Source: Morinoia aosen
Lineage: Eukaryota; Arthropoda; Malacostraca; Amphipoda; Talitridae
Direction: 5' to 3'
DNA length: 64,000 bases
Assembly (NCBI GenBank): GCA_030386875.1
Contig: CM059572.1
Span: 39,801,732 to 39,865,731 of the forward strand
The translations under genes and the position numbers were made by a program. Of this stretch, positions 1 through 10,300 are shown piece by piece. The notes beneath the pieces are model-generated. The model did not search any database and had not been told where the DNA came from. It saw nothing but the letters and a program-made list of their open reading frames with translations. How positions within the stretch are numbered: the first letter of the stretch is position 1; each line of letters begins with the position of its first letter.

Positions 1-482
1 CGGTGGGTCACTTTGCAGGAAATGTCTTGAGAAACGTAGGCAGAAATATATCTGCTACTTCCAGAGATGCATACACATGAAATGAAGCATGGCTGGTGAA
101 ACATAGGTCGTGGAAAATAATATAAGCAAATATGAGCTCAAAATAATTATCTCTAAAAATGTCTTTTTTTGAAGTCTTTTTTAAAGTCAATGCCAAAAGA
201 AAGAAAAAGTATGATACGAAATGTAATAACATTATTAGAAAGTAATATTTAATGCTCACAGAAATGAGCAGTTCATGCATTGCCCACCACACCAAAGTAA
301 TGATTCCTTTCCCAGATACAATTTACACACCAAACTTTAGATGCCAAGTTTAATTACACGCACCAATTATACCATAACACTATAATCAACAAAATGTGGT
401 GTATTAGATGTTACACTTGCATGGGATTTTAACAGAAGCTGATAAGTATATTAGTAGTAGTTATATGGTCGTATGTAGCGTA

Positions 483-737
483 TGAGGCCCCTAGAATCAT
501 ACGGTACCTACTGCCAAAAACACCTAGCAAAAATTAGTTGTGTCTACCATTGTCATCCCCAACTTTTCCTTTGTCTGGCGAGTGAATTTGTTGGTAGACA
601 AAGATAGCTGCAAAAAGTTGAATGCCTGTACAAGTTGCTGAGATACGATGGTTTTTAAGTCGCCAAACTTGGATTCCGACTTGTGACGTTTTTGAAAAGC
701 AGCGCTGAGTAGGTACTGTATTATTCTAAGGGCCTCA
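483..737. mobile_element. Small TA-flanked inverted-repeat element (MITE)
   Basis: Ends are inverted over about 30 bp: left TGAGGCCCCTAGAATCATAC, right (complement) TGAGGCCCTTAGAATAATAC, then GTACCTACT on both. Flanked by TA on each side, as for Tc1/mariner-type insertion. About 255 bp, no coding capacity. Lies in the MARCHF6 gene downstream of exon 6. Confidence 0.65.
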
Positions 738-1275
738 TATATAGTATACAGTAAAACCTAATCCTACCTTATCAAAACAGTATATAGTATAGATTAGGCA
801 ATTTTAGAGTAATTTTTTCTACATTAAACCAAACAAACCTCCGCATTTTATAATCTTTCCACATTTTAGAAGAAAAACCAGTTTTAAATGATATGCAATC
901 AGCTTTTCCTCTACAACTAACGCAATTTGAATACTAACATTTTATAATTATTTTGTTCCTCTCAAGTTTTTTTGCTTTTCTTCTTTTATGATTGATGTAA
1001 ATTTGACATTTAACTAGTTTTTTCTACTTGTTTTCAGGTTGATAACGACCCTGGAGGTCGAAGCGCTCCAAATTTTTTATTCATTGACTTTCCTATATAA
1101 ATAGTGATCTCATTTAAGACGTGTATCTTGGCACTTTTATTTATAATTCGAATATGCAGAAAGCAAACTACTTATATGTATGCATCACATAGTATTTACT
1201 CCGAGGCTTTGTTTCAATTACAAAAGAAGTTACCACACAGGCAAGGGATCATTTAGCGCAACGGAGGACGCTCAC
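738..1275. other. MARCHF6 intron sequence, no gene seen
   Basis: AT-rich. Bases 1-482 and 738-1275 show no exon, RNA gene or clear repeat, except that bases 1-25 resemble the right end of the TTAA element at 6021-6240. Confidence 0.6.
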
Positions 1276-1363
1276 CAGCATTAGCAGCCCCGGCAGCCAC
1301 ACCACCTCCGCCCCCAGCGGCGGCCGCCAGGTCGTCTCCCAGCACAGCTCCTCCAACGTCCGC
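1276..1363 (-). CDS. MARCHF6: MARCHF6 exon 6 (Ala/Gly-rich linker)
   Basis: Acceptor attgtgctcag, donor GTGAGCG; 88 bp, phase 0 to phase 1. Codes for 29 residues rich in Ala and Gly ([21 protein letters not shown]) at the position of the variable, low-complexity cytosolic linker after the second span. The phase fits exon 5. Sequence similarity cannot confirm it because the linker is poorly conserved. Confidence 0.7.
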
Positions 1364-4300
1364 CTGAGCACAATGACGAGGTGTTACCTTCCGAGAACTT
1401 GGAAAATTGTTTGCTATTTCTTTGCCAAGTAAAGTCATCCTAGATGCAATAGCGTTCTGTTGTACCCTTTTATGCTTAAGCAAGAGAATTAAGCATTTTA
1501 TGTCTAGCAAAAACAATTGAGCAGTTCATGCCAAACAAAATCAATTGAGCATTTCATATATAAGCAAAAAATGAAGCATTTTCGGCCTAGGTTAGAAAAT
1601 AGATAACTCCAATTATTCAACGCTAACTTCATTGAATAGTTTTTTACAAGTAAAGCGACACTAAAAATAATACTGTTTGCCTTAACCCTTAAACGTCCGA
1701 ATTTTTGTACTCGTATTACTTTTATCATAACCACCGTCACTAAACTGTCGCCGTGGTCAGGCAGTCACCAATATCAGGATGAGGAAGGAAGTGCCACTCG
1801 GCAGTGAACTCCAAACAACACACTAGGGAACTAATTTGACGAGAAATACAATATATTGAGGGTATTTTTGAAAGTGGACCGTAGAGTCCATTCGGGCGCT
1901 AAAGTGTTAAGCATTGCAAATTTAATTATTGCTACATTTGGTACAAACACTTAAAGAAATGCTATAATTAAAACTGCAAACCCCATAACAACTAAGCACC
2001 TATAAATAGTATCTTACTCACCACAATTATTTTACTCTTCACTCTCTTTCTGCAATTAAATTGAGGGCTCATGGAAGTCTAGCAATGGACGGCAATGCTT
2101 CAGTGATATTAAATATTCTTCAATTTTTTACTCTTAATACATGATTCACACAAACTTCAATGAGATATTCAGTTCAATAAACTTCATCTAAAACTCTTTT
2201 TGATGGCTATACAAACTCATAGATACGAGAAATAAACCTACACCAAGCTATTATCAAGGTTTCAGACCAGAGCTGAATTTCAGGTCATTCAAGATTTAGA
2301 TGAAGCACACCTGGAAAACTTGTGAGTTGCACCTGAATAGATGGAAAGAATCTCACCTGATCCCTTATGTCAAGCCAGTCAGGACCTCCTCCATGGAGGA
2401 TCTGTTCTCTCAGCCACACGAGGCTGATGAATGCCGAAAGCGTGCACGTCACCACGAGACAACCATGGAAGATATCAGACAGCAGGTTCTCTCTGGAGCA
2501 GAAAACGGCAAGAAAGACTCCTCAACTTCTTCAAATGTCTCCCTAAACCAAGATGTCCATATTGCATGCTTCTGAATCTTCACTTACTCCGAGATATATA
2601 AGAGAACAATACTGTGGCATAAAAAGCATGTAAAAATAGTGTAAGGGCTTTCACTAGACAACACTGTAAAAAAAAGCATGGGCTGAACTTTTAGTGAATG
2701 AAGATTTTTTTTAAATGATTTAAATGACACTCGCACCGAAAACGTCCCTAAAAACATATGAACACTTATGAGACACTGAGGCGATACTACCACTACTCAC
2801 GTAGAAAGCAGGTCAGTCACTTGTTCGAAGAGTGAAGCAACGGAGGAGGTGAAAAGGCAGCGGTAGATCCTGCACGCTGTGAGAGGCACCACGCCCAGCC
2901 AAGCCACGGCAACAAGGGTGTAGTGCAGCCAGTATCTGTCACGGGCAGGGAGCATCGTGAGAGTGCTTCATGCTTCATAAAAATAATTTTTAACTGGAGT
3001 CCACAATTTTTTCTAATTGAACTATGTGAATTTTAAAAATCATGCTCAATTTGAACTATTTCAGCAAATGGTGACAGATTTATGCGAGAAATCACACTAC
3101 GCATGATTAAGACAAAAGGCATCTTGTGCTAGCTATAGTTATATGAAGAACAAAGATAATAACACTGTTGGTAAATAATATTTAATGCTCAAAGACATGA
3201 AGGGTTAATCAAAACAGTATTTCACTATCAACAATGTTCAAAAGGCTACAAACACTTATTTTTTTGATTCAATAATGACTGCAAAAGCACTCATTACAAA
3301 AAACACCAGAAATAAATAATATACAAAAATAGATAAAATAAGAGCCATCAAAATATGCTCAAAGGATACAGATGCATCACCAGCATCAATGTAGGAGAAT
3401 ATAGCAATTATGAATAAACACAAATAGTTTTATATAGAAATGTCTAGAAGCAAAAAGCAACTGTTTTCAGAAAATTTGCAAACTTTGCATTGAACATTTA
3501 TGAGAGGAAAATGGTTCACAGTATCCAACATGTTAAGCCTGCTACAGTCACTAGAAATATAATATTTATGAAGAAAAAGAATTTATGATCTGACCCACCT
3601 AACATAGTGCTTGGTTCAAAACAAATAGGGCGCACCAGCCCACTACTAGTCTTAAATTTAAAACATTTTATGCCATTTATTTGAAACACAAATCAGCAGA
3701 GAAAATTCAGTATAAAAACACAGGAAGCAAGTAGACTGCAATTTTGGATTGAATATGCGGAAGTAAAGTATGCACTAAATAATTAGCAAACTTATCAGTA
3801 GTTTCTAGTTATTAAGTGGCATGCTTGCGTACCTGATGGCAGTTCCCATACTTCTGGCTAATCCTGATAATATATCAGCAATAGGCAGTCGATTTGGCAT
3901 GTCGGGTGAATAAACTGCACAAATGAAATAATTGCAATTCAATTTGGTACTTTGCAAACAGTAACACTATAATACCTACTATTACTAACTAAAAAGCTCA
4001 ACATAGTAGAAACAGATGTACAATGAAAAACTTTTCTTATTTTACGTACAACAACGAAAATATTGTTGAATGTCACACATTAAATTCATTATTTTAAAGA
4101 TTCAAAAGCAAAAACCAAAGCACTCTAATTTTTTTTTAATTGTTTGAGGTTGATGCTAAAATGATCTGTTCAGACCTCAACCCTTCAACAGCTGTGCGAT
4201 TTGCAAAAATGCAAGCACATTATTAAATTTCTCTACTTCTAACAACCAAATGCTTTAGGTAAATAAACTTCAGAACATTGATGCAGTGTGTGTAGGACAT

Positions 4301-7300
4301 TCACCTCAGTGACAGCAAGAATAGTTTTGCAATACATGCTATTACTTAGATGTTGTTTTCTCAGGCAGTGCAGTAACTCTCAAGAGAGGATGAAAAATTT
4401 ACAAAAGTAGCACTGCACAATAGAGCAGCAAGAGTGAATGTAGCTTCCAATTATAGAGGAGACTTTTTGAGACTTCCCAACTCTAAATGAATGGAGACAT
4501 TGACAAGCCTTTAATGAATCCTGGGGAATACAAAACTGTGATTTTACATTTAAACATTCAGATTCAACATTTAGTTTCACCACAAAACAAACTTATGAAT
4601 GCCTATTGTATAGTAACTATAAAAATTTTCAAGCAATGCAATACATTTAGTTCTAACAGAGTCACATTTCAATTAACTATATTGTTGAATTAAAACAATT
4701 GGTTGAACCCTATAAATGTAAATGACATCAGAAAAAAGAAAAGTTAGAATAAATCAGATTAGATTTTAAGGAGAGCGTCCCCCTTATGAATCCATGCTTA
4801 TGAGATTTCTTGAGAAACTGGGATTTTTGCTGCTAGAAGAAGTGTAAGAGGTCAGGTACATCCTGTGAAAAAATGACACTCGTACGTTCACTCGTTCGCC
4901 CGCTACGGGGGTTTAAAGAATGGGGGGGAGGGGAGGGGGAAGTGGTATTTTATCATGTTACACCTCTCCAATGGCATTTTCTTCACGGCGCAAAGTTGCT
5001 ATGTCATCTCCTATGGCTCTGGATTACTCTATAATGATTTCAGGGGTCTAACTTGAACCAAAAATTTTACAAAATTTTTTATTTTAATTGTTTATGTTTC
5101 TTTGTTTTGCTTATAATGTAAACAATGGTTTTTGGGGTTTCAAACAACTTCTCCTCCTACAGTTTTTAAGCTACAGTAATGATTTTGGTATCATTGGATG
5201 CGGGAAGACACGGGCTTTTAGGGTAACTAAAATTTGTTTCCTCAAATTTCCATTTTCAACATGAAAATGTGTAAAAATAGGAAAAAAATGTACTTTTTCG
5301 GAAATGTAAAATTTTAACGTCATAACTCATGAGCAACAAATAATTTTGGAATGAATTTTAGTTTCCATAAAAGTATGTGTCTTTCCACATCCAATGATAA
5401 GAAAATCATCACTGTAGCTCAAAAACTGTAGGAGGAGAAGATTTTTGAAACCCCCCCCCCCCCTCGAACTTCGTTTTCTTTGATTTCCCATTTTCTTTTC
5501 AAGAAAATTGAACTTTTGCTCTAAGCAAAAACAATTTTAAATTTAATTTCCTATCAGTATACCAAATTTCATTGTTCTAGGTTCAATAATAAAGAAAAAA
5601 GTCCGTATGGGGGACGCTCTCCTTAAGTTAACTTAAGCCTCCCTAACCGCTACAAAAAATAGCGTATCAAAGAGAGGAAGGAGGAAGACACCATTTAGTA
5701 TGGAGATAAGAGAATGGGGAATCTATAGTGTTAGGCAGGTTTTCCACCCACTTCACTGCAAGAGAACACGGAATTGCTCATTTCTTAGAAAAAAATTATT
5801 CAAGCATTTTTATTTTTACACTCTGACAAAGTTTTGTTTGAACCTTGTAGCATGTTAGTTTAGTAGCAAACATTTACTAGTGCATCAGCATTTTTTATTA
5901 CTTAGTTCTAATTTCACTAAATGCAGTCAGTAGCACCAATAACAGTGAAACAATTATATACGGCCATCCACTGCTAGGCAAGTTAGTAAAAGAAAGCATA
6001 CCATCTTTAGCGCTGCTTAACACGTTAACTGGGATGGGTTAAACTTCAGTTCAATATTCAATTCAAATTTAAAGTCAATTGCGTTAATCAACTTTGAAAA
6101 TGGCAAACATTAACTGGATCTTGCCTATATTAAGCGTTCATTAAGTATTAATAAACAATAAGTTAGTGACTGCAGGTGGGTCAACAGCACTATGAAAATC
6201 GCCTAAGTGACCACCGGTGGGTCCCTTCGCAGGGAATGTGTTAATAATAAATCAAACGTCACAACTGACTTCAGTAAAAAGTGCTGCTGGTTCTGCTTCA
6301 GGTAGGATTTAACAATTTAACAACCACTGAGAAGCACTACATCCCCACGATACACTGACAAGGATAGACACCATCAGTATCTCCTGAGTGTAGCTCAGGT
6401 ATTCTGCATACTCCTTAGGAGTGCTAAATACTCAAAATGTGCTGATGTACATTCCTCTTCAGAGCACCTTTCTTGTATTTAGCACCGCATTAAAACCGTT
6501 CATGATTCATGTTATTTGAGCAGAAAAAATTTGGTATATAGCACTGCTCTGTAGAGCTGAGCCTACTTTTAATACCTAATTTAATCATTTTTACCAGTTC
6601 TGTAACATGAATTTATTTGAATTCAACTAATTTTTCAACAGATAACACAATTTTAACCTCATGAGCATATACCATTCCATAAACAAAGGAGTTTACAAAA
6701 TGTTGTCAAGATTCTCAGCATATGGGTAAAATTGAGTAAATATTATAGGTCACTTGGGAAAATATTGCACAGTTATTTCCAACAACCATGGGACAAATCA
6801 ACAAAAATAATGATTCTCATTCCGACAAGCTAGCACTATACAGTGAAATTCAATACAAAAATTTCTATCTTTTACGCAAAATGCCATGATCATTTTACAA
6901 CAATAAAATTTGCATTCGAATGTTGAGTGAAAGCAAGGAACGTACTTGGAGTAAAACTGAATCTGTGCTTGCAAAGCTCGCAATACTCCTTGCGGGAGTA
7001 TCTGAGCCATTGCACTAAGCAGTCTTGGTGTATAAACTTGATTGATCCTGTACAGATGCAGGGGTGGAAGAGTGGCCGATCGTTTGTCGCCTCGGACCGA
7101 CACACTCGACATATATCTGAAAGAAAGAAAATTTATTTTACACACAAATTGAGAATGCAGAAGTTAGTAATATCAAATTCTCAAGCAATACATACTGTTT
7201 GCACTGAATAAGTAGAGAAAATACAATCAAACTATTTCCAAACTGCCTCAAATTTAGAGGTATTTATCATATAGAATGGTTTTTATCTGAACTGAGTGTA

Positions 7301-10300
7301 ATTAAAAGAGAGAAGTTTCTCTGAGACAATCTTCCAGTAAGCTTTATAATTCAGATCTTTACTATAAAATTTAAGCAGGGTGCGTACAGGCTCTGAGGTT
7401 CAAAATTCCACTACTTTTTCATGACTTTTTATGCCAACCAAATCACATTTTCACTACCTCTCTCTGCCCAAAATAATGTCACACAAAGTTAAATTGCAGC
7501 ACAATAAATGTATTTCTGTCATAAACTTCACAGAACATTCATCATTACTTGCAGGTCTTGTTTTCATAAATGTGTAAATGATCATCACAACACCAAACAG
7601 TCATGCTGGACAGTTCAATAGCATCTGCTATGCATTTGCCAGTGCATTAAGTTTGTCATTAATTTCCGCATTCAGCCCCTTGAGTTGTTCTTGCTTGTCT
7701 TTGGCTGATTTCCTCAATGCATTTGACTTTGCCAGTAGGCGCAAATCATTCTTGTCCTCTGCCTTCCGTGCAAAGCTGTGAGCATCCTCCACCAGCGCTT
7801 GCAGACTCTCCTCCATCCTCTTCCGTTTTGTCTTCAGGTTCTCCACTTCATCCAGTTCTCTCTTCCTCTTCTCTCCCTTCTTCTGCTTCTCTGCCTCTTC
7901 CTTCTTTTGATCCAGGTAGTGTTGATAGCGCTGTCTGCCCTGTGAAGCTGAAAAGAGGAGTTTCTTGGAAATGTCAACCTTGGAGATACCTCCTACATGT
8001 TTGATGTGGTCCATGACCACTCTCTGCGCCACGATGGTGTTCTCACCCATGTTGACTTCCATGAGCTGCTTGCTCACAGAAAAGCCCCTTTCCACTGAAG
8101 CCTGGCCATGTGACAGGACCAGTAGCATCTTCACAACCAGCCACAGTTTCTTGAGGGAGGATGTGGCCAGCTGGCTGCTCCAGAAGACATCTAGCCAATC
8201 AGTGTCTTGCTGAAAACTGTTGCAAGTGCTGATCTTCCTCTGTGCCTCATCAAAGAACTCTGAAAACTGGCTCATCACCTCATCGATGTCACCCTGTGGT
8301 AGCCTCTTAGCATCGCTGAGCAGCTGCAGACAGTTTTTCAGCATGGACTTGGTCTTCTCTCTCTTTGTGCGATCCACAAAGACACTTGGCACCAGCCAGC
8401 CCATGTTTCGGGCCAACCCGAACTTCAAAGGTGACTTCTCAACAATCTTCTTGATGACAGCAACAAGGAAATTCTTCACATCATCCCTGAAGGAGAAAGC
8501 AAGCCTCTCGTTCACTTTCTTTGCAGCCATCTGATCTTTCAAAATACTTGCAGCAACAAAGCCAGGGTCAATCTTGCTATTTTGCAGGTAGATGGTCTTG
8601 TCATTGGCAAGTTGGTTGGCAAGTCTCGTCGTCTGAGCTTTCACGTTCTTGGCATGCTTTGTTCCTTTTGCATGACTCCTCACCGCCGCTATTCCATTGT
8701 TGGCGATGTCGAACTCCGACTCGCACGCGGTGCAAACCGCCATTGTTTTCAGTTTGGGATGCGGTGCTATCCATTGTTGAAAGTCTTTGTCTCGCAACCA
8801 CAAGTTGTTGAAAGAACAACTGCCTGGCATGACGATAATTCCTCAGCTCAGTCTCGGCACCGTAACTCTAGTCACACACACACGGGATGGTCAAGACCGA
8901 TGATAAAAACTCAGCTCGAAAATGTTCAACAGTGGCGACAGGTCAACAATGGTCCGAGCGAGCGCGTGTCTTCAGTCACACTGAGCGCGTTTGGTTTCAC
9001 GTGACGCCTGAGAATCAATCAAAATCGCGGACACTAAAGACGTAGCTGTATCAACCAATCAGAGCCCAAGTAACACTCGAAGGTTACTGACAACGCCTCG
9101 CTCAACGCGGACCAAACGGAACGAAAATTGTCAACAGTAAAATTTTCTTTTCACGAAAATCCTAAAATTTCATGACTTTCAATGACCATTTTAAAATTCC
9201 ACTACTTTCGAGGCCTTGAATTTTATTTTCGAAATTCAACTACTTTCCATGCTTCTCCATGCCTGTACGCACCCTGTTTAAGATTCTTTCCAACATACAA
9301 TAGCTCCAGTAGTATATGTGTAGCTTGATTATGAATCTGAAACACATCCCAAAAATAATCGGTAAATCTGAAGGAAAGAACAATAATCGATTTTGTAAAT
9401 TTTGATGCCTAAACATAGGTAGTTAATTAGATCAAAATAAACAAGTTTTCTTCTATGCACTCTCTGTCTGAAATGAGTATTTTATTAGTTATAGCAGTAA
9501 ATTCCTGACCACAACTCTATTGTTTGAAGCGGCAAGTAATTCAAGGAACGCACAGGACAGCAACACTGCAATGCAGTCTCGCTTCCAGCGCGCTCGTCAT
9601 CAAAGACAAAACCAAACCTACCGCTATACCTCGTTATATACTCATTTGACAAAAAAAGTGTATAGAAGAAAAGTTGTTTATTTTGATGTTATTACCATGA
9701 TTCAAGCAACAAAAGGATCAATTTTTACTTGAATGTTGTCAACGATTTTCATAATTTCGTTGCCATAGATAGGTAATATAGTCAATTTTAAGACGTTTTA
9801 CATGAATGACAATGTGCTCGCAAATACTTAGTTTATGAGTTATTCAAGTTTGAAGCTATACGAGCAGCGCTCCTGAATGGGCTTTTCTGGGCAATTTCAG
9901 AGTTCAAACGGAAGCTAATTCCCTATTACAAACGTAAAGAGGTTGGGTCGTGAGGGATAGCCACAGTTCTTCTAGTTAAAATCATAAATAAAGGTTTCTA
10001 GTGACGTCCGTTGACATCGGCTCCAAGATGGCGGCCGCCATCTTGGGTACCGGGTGGCCGTCATTGGAGATGATGTAAACGGATGTCACTAGAAACCTTT
10101 CTTTATAATTTTCACTAGAAGAACTGTGGCTATCCCTCACGACCCAACCTTTTCAAGTTTGTAATAGGGGGTTAGCATCCATTATTAATTAAATTATGCT
10201 TGGCATGCTCGCTTCCCTGGCGCGCACAAGCCAACTTCAAAGTTGAATAATTCGAAAATAACGCATCAGCGAGCAGAATGTCATTCATGTAAAACAATTT

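Noticed and set aside
8..295. 95-codon minus-strand frame, hydrophobic
   Set aside because: AT-rich low-complexity translation, no splice or family support, and no match to the expected next MARCHF6 segment.
2300..2575. 91-codon plus-strand open frame (contains [16 protein letters not shown])
   Set aside because: Antisense shadow of MARCHF6 exon 5; the minus strand gives [17 protein letters not shown] with splice sites.
9520..9732. 70-codon plus-strand frame
   Set aside because: Lies inside the nested palindrome; no coding signature.
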